From Haematococcus lacustris (lineage: Eukaryota; Chlorophyta; Chlorophyceae; Chlamydomonadales; Haematococcaceae): a stretch of DNA of 64,000 nt. The translations under genes and the position numbers were made by a program. A model generated the notes under the pieces. That model did not search any database, was not told where the DNA came from, and was given only the letters and a program-made list of their open reading frames with translations. The stretch spans positions 5,114,197 through 5,178,196 of the forward strand of contig JASKMD010000031.1 of NCBI GenBank assembly GCA_030144725.1, given 5' to 3'. Positions 1-11,716 of this stretch are shown in pieces; positions within the stretch are counted from its first letter, which is position 1, and every line of letters starts with the position of its first letter.

Positions 1-322
1 TCACAAGCAAAACCGGGATCAACACCCGGGACAAGTGCTGCTTTTTGACTTTATATCGCAAGATTTTTCAGGCGGCGACAGCCTGACGAATGCTAGTGAC
101 GCCTCTTCTCAGCGAGCAGGCGCCGATGCGCACAATTGCAACGCGACAACAAAGGCAAGATCTGTTGCTTCTAGCATCTACTCATAACTATGCAGCACCA
201 TGAACGCCAAGGATCAGGGGCAGTGAGCCGCGGGTTGTTCATGATGTTTCCCAAGCAGCACTGCAGAACACATCAGTGGCTACGCCAACACCACCGCACC
301 CCCGACCTACTTTTGCCTGCAG
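1..322. other. upstream part of cyclin gene, exon structure unresolved
   Basis: The first cyclin exon I can place begins at 323 after an acceptor ending TGCAG. Upstream, an open + frame runs from about 65 to 177 (ends ...SSIYS then TAA) and could be part of an earlier exon, but I see no donor that joins it in phase. The start codon and N-terminal region of the cyclin are therefore either here in unrecognised exons or outside the window. Confidence 0.4.
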
Positions 323-3300
323 CGTGTCGTCCTGGGTCAACTTTTACAAGCCCAAAGCCACGCCCTCACACCAGACAAACGGCGGCTGCTCTTATGCTGG
401 ATGCTTGAGGTTGTCGAGGAGCTGGGGCTCTGTTCAGAAACCCTCCACCTGGCAGTCAGCTACCTTGACAGGTGGGGTGGCTCCTCTGGTGTGCTCCAGA
501 TTAATAGGGTTAGGTGTGTTTAACTTGGCACTTGTCACACCAGCACACCACCATACCGCTCCATAGCTCCACCAGCCCACCCACCATCACTCCATAAAAG
601 CCTGCTCCGTCAGCCAATGTAGCAGAACACATCTCCCCTACGACTAGGGGCTGGGTTATTTGTAACCTGGATTGGCTGTCCAGGCCAATGTTAGACAAGC
701 TGGCTCATTGCATGATAAGGGAGCAGCGAAGACAACCCCTGATTCTTACAATCCACGTTCATGGGATCATGTCGGCACAGCACAGTTTGCCAAGTTAGCA
801 GCCCATCAGCAGCCCATCAGCAGCACCTCCACCGTTGATGAGCCAGCACAGCTACTGCCCCCACAGCACTGCACAGCATTGGCACAGGCCCCAGTGTGTC
901 TTGGCTGTAGTACTCTGTCTAGGGGTGGGCGCAGTGTGGTGTGGTGTGGTGTGGTGCCCGTGTGGTGTGGTGTCGGTACATATGGGTGTGTCATCGGATG
1001 TCAAAGCCTGGTTCACCCCGCACCAGCATCCAGCTAGCGTCAGCATTCAGCGCGCTCAGGCTGCTTTGACAGCGCTCAGGCTGCTGTTAAGTGTCAGGTA
1101 CGAGGGGGTACCCACCTCCCTGACCCGGCTGCGCTGGTGGCGGCTGGTGCTGGAGGAGGCGCTGTGGGCTGCCAGGCTGCCCTCAGGCTGCATTGAATGC
1201 GCCCAGGCTGCAGGGCGGCTCATTGAATGTGGAAGCCTGGTTCCCCCAGCACCTAACCCACCAGCCTCACCACCACCCTCACATGCACCTAGCCCACCAG
1301 CCTCACCACTCAACACCCAGGCTCACCCTGGCACCCTTCCCCATGCTTGCAAGTGTGACATCCCCGCCACAGGTTCGTGCGCCATAGAGGCTCCCTGACA
1401 GGCTGCCCTGAGCTCCAGCTGCTGGGCACCACGTGCCTCTGGCTGGCTTGCAAGTATGAGGAGGTTCACACCCCAACAGCTTCAAAGGTGTGCGGGGGCA
1501 GGGCGGCGCCATGACAAAAAGGATGGCTGTCAGGCAAGCAGCACTACCCCACACTGGGTGCAGGTCCACCCCACCTCTTCCACCTCACATTCTCTTTTCC
1601 ACCTCTTCCTGCTCCCACCCTCCTCCTCCTCCTCCCACCCTCCTCCTCCTCCTCCTCCTCCACCCTCCTACTACTACTACTACTCCCACCCTCCTCCTCC
1701 ACCTCCTCCTCCTCCACCCACCTCCTCCTACTACTACTCCCACCCTCCTCCTCCTCCTCCTCCTCCTCCTCCTCCTCCTCCTCCTCCTCCTCCTCCTCCT
1801 CCTCCTCCACACCTCCTCCTCCTCCTCCTCCTCCTCCTCCTCCTCCTCCTCCTCCTCCTCCTCCTCCTCCTCCTCCTCCACACCCTCCTCCTCCACCCAC
1901 CTCCTCCTCCTCCTCCTCCTCCCACCCTCCTCCTTTCACCCTCCTCCTTCTCCTTCTCCTCCTCTTTCTCCAACTCTTCCTCCTCCTTCCTACCTCTTCC
2001 ACCCCCTTCTTCCCATCCTCCTCCTATTGTCTTGATGCCTCTGCCACCTCATTCTCATAACCAGCAGCAGCTGCACCCTATCCTGCTAAGCTGCCACGTC
2101 CCACATGCACCTGTGATGTGTGCCTAGCTTGCTCATGTTCATCACCAGCAGCACTGTGCACCTGGCTTACGCATGTTCATTGGGCACTGTGCCTGCAGAT
2201 GGTGGCCCTGACAGCCGGCAGCTGTTCCGTGCAGCAGCTGCTGGCCCTGGAGGTCAACCTGCTGCACAGCCTGGGCTGGGAGCTGAGCCAGCCCACCTCC
2301 CTCGCATTCCTGCACCTCTACCTGCAAGCCATGCAGGTCAGCACCCAGCCAGTCAACCCACAGCAAAGCCGCACTAGCCAGCCGCTTTTGTGTTGGTATC
2401 CTTCAGCCAATCACAATCAGCCATCCAGCAACAGCCAGGCAGCCAGTCAGCAGTGCAGGTAAGCAGCCAGCCGCCCCAGTAACAGCCAGCCAGCAACAGC
2501 CAGCCATAACCAGACAGCCACAGACAGCTAGCAAGGCTGGTGAGCTGCCACAGCATAGTCTGGGGGCTACCCCAACTGCGGCCGGCTGTTGCTGGCTGGC
2601 TGTTGCTGGGACCTACCCCAACGTCATCACACGGCCTGCAGCGCACCTCCCACCTGCACAGCCTAGCCTTCACCTGCAGGCTGCAGGGTCCAGGGGTGCG
2701 ACCCAACTGGAGCAGGGGCCAGCACCTCGCACTGCCTTCCCAACACCTTCTGCCCATGCTCCCATCGCTGCTGCCTGACCCCCCTGACCCTCCCTGACCC
2801 TCCCTGACCCCCCTGACCCTCCCTGACCCCCCTGACCTCCCTGACCCCCCTGACCCCCCTGACCCCCCTGACCCCCCTGGACCCCCCTGTCCCCTGGCTG
2901 GCCTGATGTGCCCAGGGCGCCGCCAGACCCTTGGCCTGCCTGGCGGGTTGCCTGTTGGAGCTCAGCCTACTGGGTGTGGGGGAGGTCCCAGGCCAGCCAG
3001 GCTCAGCAGCCTTACAGGTGGGTGGGTGCTGCTGCCCTCCCACCCCACACCCCTACAGGGGCACTGATGATCTGAACTGAGGGCCTGAGCGGCTTAGTAG
3101 GTGAGTGACCCAGTGCAAGATGGACGGTGACCCCTGCTTTGGACGCCAAGGCCTCTCACCTCAACTACCCCCTTTCCCTTCTTGTCTTCTTCTTCTCCTC
3201 TCTTTTTCTTACCTGTACGCAACCTTGAAGCGAGTCATCCCTTTCCATCACGAACCCATCAATTACAGGGTGTTGCAGGCCTGCCAGGATGACATCATCC

Positions 3301-6300
3301 CTGGCACCAACTGATTCATCGGTTTCAAGCTGAGCTCTCACCTGTGTTGTTCTCAGCAGTGTCCCTGACTTGCACCGTATGCTCCCTGCACCTGCACCTG
3401 CACCCTGCAGCCCTCCCGCAGCGCCGCCCTGGCCCTGAGCACGGCCCTGCTGACTTCAGGCCAGCAGCACCTGGTGCCGCGGGTCCTCCAGCTAGCTGCA
3501 TGGGACGGACAGCCTGGCCTACACCACCTGGCCCAGGTACACGCCAACCTCCCACCACCATGCAGCCACCCGCCAGCTAACTTCCAGGCAGCTTCCGGGC
3601 AGCTTCCAGGCAGCTGCCTGAAGGCTGTTTGTCAGTGTGCAGGCACCTTCCACCACCGTCACCTTCCAGCCGTCAGCCAGGCAGCATGGTGGCAGCATGG
3701 TGTGATAGCAGGAGGTCGCCAGTGCTGCACCAACCCAGCCTGGTATCAGCCAGCACAGCCCCCCTGCCTGCTGCCTGGCTCCCACCTTGTGTGCTGTGTT
3801 TGACGTTCACCCTCATAGTGTGACACAGGGTGTTCCATCTGCCTCCCAGCCAACCCTTGTCTCCCTGTTAAGGTGCAGACAGGGGCAGGCAGGGGCGCAT
3901 CCAGACTCATAAGGCTGCTGCCATCAACCCAGCTGCCCCTGCTGCTGCCATCAACCCAGTTGCCCCTGCTGCTGCTGCCCCTGCTGCTGCTGCTGCCACC
4001 TCCACCGCCACTGTTTGCTTGGATGATAAAGATGTGAGCGGCAGGCGAGCGATGGGTGAGGGGTTCGAACCCTGCTGCTCGCAGGCCTTGGCCCGGGAGT
4101 TTCACCAGCGCCTGCAAACACCACCCTGCCAGCAGGACTGCCTCATCATAACTCGTTATGTCAACAAGGCGGCCCGCCTGGGCTGGGCTGTACAGCTTCC
4201 CTCCCCCTCCCCCCCTGCCCCTCCCCCTCCCCCTGCCCCCGCCTCCCTCCACTGCCACCGCTCCCTCCCTCATCCCCTCCCCATCCCTCCCCCTGTCAGC
4301 TCTGCAAAGAGCAAGCTCTTCAGCACCGTGGGCCTGACAGCGGCATGTGACTCCTGCTCCCAGCCATCCTGCCCCCAGGCTGCAGGCACAGCAGACCACC
4401 ACCACCGACGAAACCTGGGTGTTGAAGCAAGACGGGCAGCAGGCGTGCTGTCGCCTCCACTGCTGCCCAGCTTATCCACACCCACAGTATTTGCAGCCCA
4501 GCAAGGTGCTGCCACCTCTCCACCCTGGTCACCCTGCTGCTGCCCTGACCCCCCGCCCTGCCTGCCTAGACAGCCCTTGGTGCAAACCCGGTCCAAGCTA
4601 CTGCAGAGCTGGCTGGCTCAAGCAGGACAGCATCCAGGACATCAACAGGACCAGCAGCCTCTGCAGCAGCAGGGGCAGCAGCAGGGGCAGGACGAGGAGG
4701 CAGAGGAGGAGGTGGGGCAGGAGCTGCCAGAGCCCTGGCTGATGAGTCGCAGCAGCACTGACACCTCCCACCTCCCCCGGCTGCCGAGCGTGCTCAACTC
4801 CTGGGGCAGCGGCGACTGGGAGATGGTGCTAGGGAGCGATGAGGAGGAGCAGGGGTGCCCCACCCCACCCCTCCCGGCCTCCCCACCCGACACCAAGCTG
4901 GAGGGGGCTCGGACAGGTGAGGGTGCAGCTGCCCGCACTGGGGGCGGGGCGGGGCGGGGCGGGGCGGGGCGGGGCGGGGCGGGGCGGGGCGGGGCGGGGC
5001 GGGGCGGGGCGGGGCGGGGCGGGGCGGGGCGGGGCGGGGCGGGGCGGGGCGGGGCGGGGCGGGGCGGGGCGGGGCGGGGCGGGGCGGGGCGGGGCGGGGC
5101 GGGGCGGGGCGGGGCGGGGCGGGGCGGGGCGGGGCGGGGCGGGGCGGGGCGGGGCGGGGCGGGGCGGGGCGGGGCGGGGCGGGGCGGGGCGGGGCGGGGC
5201 GTTCTGGGTGCTCAGGGCCGACTGGCTGGCCTGGAACACCTCACAGTTGGTGGCGCAGAGCTGGCAGTGTGGCTCCAGTAGCCTTTGTCACTGTGCCGCC
5301 TGTCCCGCCTGCCTGTCTGCACAGGACTTGCTGGTGGCTGTGTCAAGGCCTGTGTTGGGGAGCATGGGGAGGTATTGGACCAGTCCGCCGAGACGCTGCA
5401 CTACATCTGCCCGCTCTCTGGTACACTGCAGTCCCTGGTGAGTCTAGGCAGCGACTGCCTGACCCTGCCCCTCACCAGCCTCACGCTGGGCTCGCAGCAG
5501 GAGCCAACAGCGCATGCGTCACAGGCCTGTTGCCCCCGCCCCTGGCCTCAATGCATCCAGCCTAAGTCAGGCCATGGCCCGGGGGCGCTGCTGCTGCTGC
5601 GGGGGGATGACCCGGGTCAGCAGGTGGCTGCCGCCCCAGTGCAGCCGCTCCCACCCTGGGCCCCCCCTGAGCCTGCTGTTGAGGCTGCTGCTGCGGGACT
5701 GACAAGTGCTGTGGCAGCTGACCTGCCGACCTCAGCAGCTGCAAGTGGGGTGCAGGCAGGGGCAGGGGCAGGGGCAGGGGCAGGGGCAGGGGCAGGGGCA
5801 GGGGCAGGGGCAGGGGCAGGGGCAGGGGCAGGGGCAGGGGCAGGGGCAGGGGCAGGGGCAGGGGCAGGGGCAGGGGCAGTCCAGCCAGCGGGGCTGACCC
5901 GCCAGTGTTCCAGTCAGTCATACCCAGCAGGAGGAGGGGTCAGCCAGCGTCAGCCCCTCCAGGACGTCACCGCCCACACCCTGCTGCAGCTTGCAGCCAG
6001 CTGCCCGCCAGCAGCCGCCACCCACAACTGCCAGCCAGCCCACAAGGCGGCCGGGCAGCAGCCCCCGGGCAGCTGGGACGCGGCAGGGCTGGTGAGGCTG
6101 CTGCTCTCCCCTGTGCCGTGCCCCAAGGCCAGGCTGGCAGCCAGGGGCAGCCAGCCCCAGCTGCTGCCAACTGCCAGGGGGGTGAGGGGCAGGGAGTGGG
6201 GGGCGGAGGTGCAGGGTGATACCCGGCAGCCCACCCACCCTCCCACCCAGCCTTTCGTCCGCCCCCCACTCACCACCTCCCAATCCTGCAGCACAGCAGG

Positions 6301-6487
6301 TGGCAGCTTGCCCCACTCCCAGCCCCAGCTGCAGCAGCTGTGCCCGTGGCAGCTGGCCCTCCCCCTCCCCCTCCCCCTCCCCCCCCTGCTCCCCCCACAC
6401 CGTGGGGCCTCCTGGGATGGGGCAGGGGCCAGGCCAGCTCCCCCCCGCTGCCTAGTCAGCAGCACCCCCCTGGCAGCCATTCTCTGA
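323..6487 (+). CDS. A/B-type cyclin, 5'-partial, seven or more exons
   Basis: Regulatory subunit of a cyclin-dependent kinase. Exons I can place: 323-471, 1373-1487, 2199-2336, 2916-3017, 3411-3536, 4085-4916 and 5325-6487. Phases agree at the junctions. Exons 1-3 give the cyclin N box: LTPDKRRLLLCWMLEVVEEL, SETLHLAVSYLDR joined to FVRHRGSL, then LQLLGTTCLWLACKYEEVHT and LALEVNLLHSLGWELSQPT. Exons 4-5 give the C box (LAGCLLELSLLGV, SAALALSTALL). The order YLDR, KYEEV, ELSL is that of mitotic cyclins. Exon 6 continues into a disordered, acidic and Gln-rich tail (SDEEEQG). Exon 7 carries a Gly-Ala run encoded by GGGGCA repeats. A donor-like GTGAGT lies at 5438, so the last exon may be split further. 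The cyclin-box exons are strong. The C-terminal tail and the stop at 6485-6487 are less certain. Confidence 0.82.
1612..1992. repeat. TCC/CCT trinucleotide array
   Basis: A nearly pure pyrimidine (CCT)n tract with CCAC and TACTAC interruptions. It fills most of the cyclin intron between 1487 and 2199. Stop-free frames here (poly-Pro, poly-Leu, poly-Ser, poly-Glu, poly-Arg) are products of the repeat and not genes. Confidence 0.95.
2773..2890. repeat. CCCTGA-type minisatellite
   Basis: Tandem units of the form CCCTGACC(CC) inside the cyclin intron between 2336 and 2916. Confidence 0.9.
4940..5201. repeat. GGGGC pentanucleotide array
   Basis: About 52 uninterrupted copies of GGGGC directly after the donor of the cyclin intron at 4917. 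The G-rich strand is the sense strand, so the pre-mRNA would carry regularly spaced G4 runs able to form G-quadruplexes. Confidence 0.97.
5756..5878. repeat. GGGGCA hexanucleotide array inside coding sequence
   Basis: About 20 copies of GGGGCA in frame in the last cyclin exon, encoding alternating Gly-Ala. The six-base unit keeps the frame whatever the copy number. Confidence 0.9.
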
Positions 6488-8745
6488 TGCGGTGTTGATA
6501 GCCACGGCCACTGTGTGTGTGTGTGTCTGGCACTGATGGCGATGGAGCAGGCTGTGGAGCCTGCAGGCAGAGGTGGTCTGCAGGCAGGGCCAGCAAGGAA
6601 GGGGCACCTCCAGTAGTGACCAGCACTGACAGCTCAGGCGCAGGCTGCCAAGAGTCGGTCTGCAGGCCTAAGGCAGGCCTGAGGCAGGTCTTGGGCTGTT
6701 GCTTGACTTGGTGCAGTCTGTTGGGCTCATGACCGCTGGGCTGCAACCAGGCAGGGGCAGGGCCACTAAGGCAGGGGCACCAAGGCATGGGCAAGGGCAC
6801 CAAGGCAGGGTCACCTGGGTTTAGCAATAACTGGGTCATCATAGCGTCGCCACTTTCAGCGGCAGAGGCGCAGGCTGTTGTTCAGAAGGGCCACCAAGCT
6901 TCAGCCACAAGAGCCATGGTCACTGCAACCACTGTCAGCAGCAAAGCAGCGCAGTCAGGCAGGAAGCGCTCTGCAGACCTTTGGCGCTTAGGAGAAAAGA
7001 AGGGGGTTCAGGTGGGGCAGGTTGGGGCAGCCAGGTGGGGCAGCCAGGCAGCGAGGCCCCATCAGGGTAAGGTCGCCTGCCTTGCTACGTCTGCAGCCCA
7101 CCAACAGCTTTGGGTAGGGGTGGGGTAGGGGTGGTGGTTGGCGCTTCAGCTGGACAATTGAACAAATGAAGGCGGAACAACAATGTTGCGGCCTTTCTAT
7201 AAACGTGCCACGCATCTCTAGGCAGCAGCCAGTGAGGCAGCCAGGCAGTCCCACAATGTACAGAACAACGCTACACCGGCGACTTCTACAACGGCGACTT
7301 CTGCATTGGTGACTTCTGCAACGGCAAAGCTACACCCAAATGACCAAGCACAAGCCAAGCTATGTGCCAAGAAAGGGGGGATGGTGTCCACTGACTCTTG
7401 CTTACTGGCAGCAGCACCAATCGCAACAAGGGGGCCATGCAAGCGTAGCGCATGTGAATGCATGGATCAGGATATATGCATGCCTGCATGAGCGCATGCG
7501 GGTGCATCTTGCCACAATGCATGTCAGAGCGAACTGGTGTTCAGGGTTTGAGTCCTAGCTTGCCGTCACTAGTCTGTTGGCCAGCATGTGCTCAGTTGTA
7601 GTGGTAGGATGTGTGAGAGAAGCTGCCATTAAGGGGGAAAGGGGACGCCATTAACCTGCAGCAGGTGCCTGGTTCAATTCCTTATGGGGTTCTAGATTGT
7701 TGGGAGCCTGGGTGCAGGTGCGTGCTGGAGTGAATGTGCGCTGCAGGTTGGCGTGTGTTTCAGTTGTTGCTGTGTGTGGCATTGGGCAACGTGGTAGGTT
7801 GTAGGCACGAGTTCTGGGGCGTCTGGCTGCTGGGTGGTCAGTGTGTGCGCGTTGGATGTGAGCATTGAAGTCATAGTACCTCGCTCGAGGGGGCAGCAGC
7901 ATCAGCAATGCTCAATGGTAGCTCAATGGTCAATGCTTAATGGTAGCTCAGGAACGAATCTGTGGTGGTAGTGGTCAGCAAGACACCGTGCAGCAATGTT
8001 ACAGTTTGCTGCTCAAGGGTGGTTGTGCAGCAGGAGCAGCAGGAGCAGCAGCAGGAGCAGGAGCAGCAGCAGCAGCAGCAGTGCTGAGTGGTAGCTCAGG
8101 GATGAGCCAGGAATGCCCAGCTGACCTTGGACCTGGGCACCAATGACTTCCAGTGCAGCAAGAGCCTTTTTGGGCTGCAGGGATGGCTGGGCTGCTGCCG
8201 TGTTTGCCTTGCTAGACTGCCGCTTGCTATGCGTTGTGCCTGTGGTGGAGTCTGCATCTCACAATGGAGAAGTTGCCCAAAGCTACCCTTTCCCACAGGG
8301 TTTAGGAACGGGCAAGCAGGTAGGTGCGCAGCCAAGCAGGCAGGTGAGGCCACAGATGGGGAGGTGCCTTCCCACATCGCCTTGACATGTTCTCGGCAGA
8401 AGCAGGGCCATGCCCACCGCAAAGGGGTAGGGGTAGGGGTTAGCCCCTAATTGCAGAGGGCATCATCACAGCGGATAGGGCCCAGCAAGGGGCAGGAGAT
8501 GAGGAGGATGGGGGAATGGGGGATGGGGATGACCACCACCCCCATGCACTCATCACATGAAAAGTCATCAACATAGTAGGCATGTCAAGTTGCAGTGTTG
8601 TAGTGCAGGATGTTCAAGGCGATTCTGCGGTGATCTACGAGGGTGCTTGTGGACAACTCCCGGGCTTGAGCAAAAGTAGTAGCTAGCATGAGAGGTTCTA
8701 TTGGAGTGGTTGCATGAGTGCAATGGATCGCATGCATCCCATGTC
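6488..8745. other. intergenic, no gene supported
   Basis: Short open frames only, none with a recognisable domain or a convincing splice structure. Small features are a TGTGTG run near 6512, a (GCA)n run at about 8028-8085, and T-loop-like boxes such as TGGTTCAATTCC near 7671 without a matching tRNA fold. Confidence 0.5.
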
Positions 8746-8774
8746 GTGCCGCCTGCGAGCTTTCTTATTCCCAG

Positions 8775-9264
8775 CCTGCTAGGTGTCCTTGGCTGCCTTC
8801 CCTTCAGTATCTCAACATGTGGGTCGGAGCTGCATGCATGGCACTTGCATGGCTCACTTCCAAACAGTGCGAGTTTCGTACGTGCGATGGGTTTACCAGC
8901 GTTCATGATGATGTGGCTTACACCGCTTAAGCCGTCAGCCGTTAGGCTGCTAGGCCGCCCTCCCCCTCTAGGGGTTCGGGACTTTCTGTAACGCATTTCA
9001 TAGCAAGGTGCACAAACAAAGGTGCACATGGGCTCAACATGAAGTCATGCAAGTTCTCATTATTTACCAGCGTTCGCAGTCCACCGTGTCTAGAGTTCGT
9101 GTTGTCCTGCGTTGTGTTGTCATCGTTGCTCTCGGCCCTTCGCTGTGCTCGCCGTGTTTGCAGCAAGTGTGTCAATCGAGCTGTATGCAAGGCGTTTCTC
9201 AAATCTGTTGTCGCAACTTATCCCACACAGACAAACAAAACTCATTCAACGCGAAACAGCATGT
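8775..9264. mobile_element. MITE-like repeat, copy 1 (interrupted)
   Basis: By eye nearly identical to 19240-19560 from CTGCTAGGT to AACAGCATGT. It is interrupted by a 171-base insertion (8904-9074) that copy 2 lacks. The right end matches the inverted end of copy 2. The left end is much more diverged. Confidence 0.7.
8904..9074 (+). mobile_element. short insertion (tRNA-SINE-like) with 12-bp target duplication
   Basis: Flanked by the direct repeat TTTACCAGCGTT at 8892-8903 and 9063-9074. The same site occurs once, empty, at 19359-19370. The insert starts near GTGGCTTACACCG (resembling a pol III A box) and contains GGGGTTCGGGAC (resembling a B box) about 50 bases later. There is no poly-A tail. 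A related copy lies inverted at 44646-44729. The insertion is shown directly; the SINE assignment is inference. Confidence 0.7.
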
Positions 9265-9544
9265 GGCCACCACGTAAGGGACATTTGACTTTGCGGCATG
9301 CCTGGACCAGCTGTGACACGCCCTGCGAAAAATTCAAATTTTGACGAACGGAGCGCATAGGCCACGGATAGCAGTTGCGCCTGGTGCGTTGCAATCGTCC
9401 TTTTGCGCTGTATCTCGCTGATGGTTGTGCCTGGCCTGAAGCCTGTGGCGCCCTCCACAGTCAATGTGCTTGAGACGCAAGCTTGCTATTGGGTGCTAGC
9501 TGTTGTAAGGTCGTACGGGTCAGAATGCCTATCGCAGCACCGTG
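9265..9544. other. flanking repeat block, no gene
   Basis: GGGACATTTGACTTTG near 9278 recurs at 19590 and 33303, so this is a piece of a dispersed family. The rest shows nothing I can name. Confidence 0.45.
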
Positions 9545-9845
9545 CAGCATCACGTGACGGTCCAGTCGAGCGCGACGGTGGCGGGAGGTGCATCTATAGT
9601 CCTAGTTATATATGGTTAGTGGCGCAGCACCATCAAAAGCGACATGCCCCATGCCTCGACTGACCGGAATTCGGTGTTCCTGTGACCGGCGCCAGGCACT
9701 AGCCAGGGCTCCATCCGCGACCATTGTCACACAGATGTGTCCGTTGCAAGCACATCTACACTATAGGTAAGGTTAGTGCAGCATGCAAGTGAGGTGTGAG
9801 TGTCAGCTTCACAGCAAGCTCATGGCACGCCCAGCCACATGCGCC
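9545..9845 (+). repeat. dispersed repeat, copy 1 of inverted pair
   Basis: About 300 bases that match the reverse complement of 16275-16560, with shared landmarks CGACATGCCCCATGCC, CACTAGCCAGGGCTCCATCC and GTGAGTGTCAGCTTCACAGC. It has no coding signal. Confidence 0.8.
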
Positions 9846-10354
9846 AGCCCAACCCCCTGCCCCAGCAGCCCTGCCCCTCCCTGCCCCTCGCTGCTACAAG
9901 CTGCTGGGAGGGTGGGTGGACACCGGGAAGGAGGAGTTGAGGCCTCCCCCACCATCCTGGCTGCAGGCGCTGGCAACCCCTGCTGGTCATGCTCTTGGAA
10001 GAACAGTGGTGCTCCATTCGCAGCTTGGTGCCGTTTTTGACAAAGCTGTACACAGCCATAGTGAGCAATGAGGGCTAGGTCTTTGGCTTCACAAGCCGCT
10101 TTCAACTGGCTGTCCACAACACTGGCTGGCCCAATGGCGTACAGCTTGTACTCGGGGGCACGAGCGAGGCTACCCACAAGGCGCAAGGCTTCATGACGCA
10201 ATCGCCATGCCACACACAGGCAAATTAGTGCGGATATTCGTCATCCTAGGGGGGTAGTTTTTTGATGCGGTTCGCCTCGGATTGTCCTTGCGACTCCAAC
10301 GCCACTTGACGCTTGTTGAAATTTTGAGTATGTGAGCAGTTGGAGTGTAGGTAC
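9846..10354. other. no gene supported
   Basis: A minus-strand open frame (10213 to 9809) contains a compositionally ordinary stretch (RHEALRLVGSLARAPEYKLY) but no known domain or splice context. It may be a transposon remnant. I make no call. Confidence 0.3.
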
Positions 10355-10440
10355 CTACAGTACTGTAGACATCTACAGTACTGTAGATGTCTACAGTACT
10401 GTAGATGTCTACAGTACTGTAGAGGTCTACAGTACTGTAG
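10355..10440. repeat. palindrome array 1
   Basis: Five copies of the 14-bp perfect palindrome CTACAGTACTGTAG at an exact 18-bp period, with 4-base linkers. Confidence 0.97.
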
Positions 10441-11144
10441 GTCAGATTTGACAAGGTCTCTTGTAAATAGGGTATCATGTTGTTCTCCACATTCAAACCA
10501 CCATTTGCTACCGCGATTGCACCGTCAGCTTCTGCGTGCTATAAATAGTGAGAGGCGTCGAAGCGTAGGCCCGCAAGCTCGATATGGGTATTTGTGCCGA
10601 AAGTTGTGTCCACGCAATAAGGTCGCCATAGGGAGCTACATACATACGTGTAAGGTCTAAGGCCGGGGCCCGTCTCTATCGCAAGCTAGGTCCGTTCTGT
10701 CGGTTGTACTGGGTAGCTCGGCTTGCAAGCTCCCGCAAAGCTGTGGATGTTGATGATGCCCCGCAATCACAACAACCTCCTGCACCGCACCCTCCCGTGT
10801 AATATCGAGTGCGGCAGAGATTGCCCCAAAAGTTGTTTGCGGTTGGCCCTCAACCATCCATCATTACATATAACCTCACATCATTACATCATGACTCTTA
10901 GCCTACATCATTACATCACCACTTGTGTTCCTAACACAAGGGCTAGGCTCAGGGTCGGTAACGAATCCTAGAGGCTGAGTAGGGCTGGGCAGGGCTGGGC
11001 TGGGCTGGGCAACATAGGCACGCTTTGTTGTCAGCGCATTTGCATAGCACTGTCGGGATAGCAAACGAGCTTGGGCTACATTGAGATGTTCCTGCATGGG
11101 GGCGAAGGGGGCATGGGGGTTAAGGATGCATGGGGGGAAGGCAC
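10441..11144. other. no gene supported
   Basis: Unique-looking sequence between palindrome arrays 1 and 2, with a CATCATTACATCA-type short repeat near 10858-10915 and a GGGCT-rich patch near 10982. I see no coding region. Confidence 0.4.
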
Positions 11145-11716
11145 CTACAGTACTGTAGACATCTACAGTACTGTAGACACCTACAGTACTGTAGACACCT
11201 ACAGTACTGTAGACACCTACAGTACTGTAGACCCCTACAGTACTGTAGACCCCTACAGTACTGTAGACACCTACAGTACTGTAGACCCCTACAGTACTGT
11301 AGACACCTACAGTACTGTAGACCCCTACAGTACTGTAGACCCCTACAGTACTGTAGACACCTACAGTACTGTAGACACCTACAGTACTGTAGACATCTAC
11401 AGTACTGTAGACACCCACAGTACTGTAGACATCTACAGTACTGTAGACACCTACAGTACTGTAGACACCCACAGTACTGTAGACATCTACAGTACTGTAG
11501 ACACCTACAGTACTGTAGACACCTACAGTACTGTAGACACCTACAGTACTGTAGACCCCTACAGTACTGTAGACCCCTACAGTACTGTAGACACCTACAG
11601 TACTGTAGACATCTACAGTACTGTAGACACCTACAGTACTGTAGACATCTACAGTACTGTAGACACCCACAGTACTGTAGACACCCACAGTACTGTAGAC
11701 ACCTACAGTACTGTAG
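11145..11716. repeat. palindrome array 2, 32 units of 18 bp
   Basis: Thirty-two units at a constant 18-bp period (31 x 18 + 14 = 572 bases). Core CTACAGTACTGTAG, with a few units as CCACAGTACTGTAG. Linkers vary only slightly (ACAC, ACAT, ACCC). Being palindromic with an 18-base unit, the array is open in several frames on both strands (Tyr-Ser-Thr-Val repeats). These are not genes. Confidence 0.97.

Noticed and set aside
1456..2127. Poly-Pro/Leu/Glu/Arg frames over the TCC array
   Set aside because: Microsatellite inside a cyclin intron bounded by phase-consistent exons at 1487 and 2199.
4829..5441. Gly-Ala-Arg and Pro-Ala frames over the GGGGC array
   Set aside because: The array lies in an intron: the donor at 4917 and acceptor at 5325 join the flanking exons in phase.
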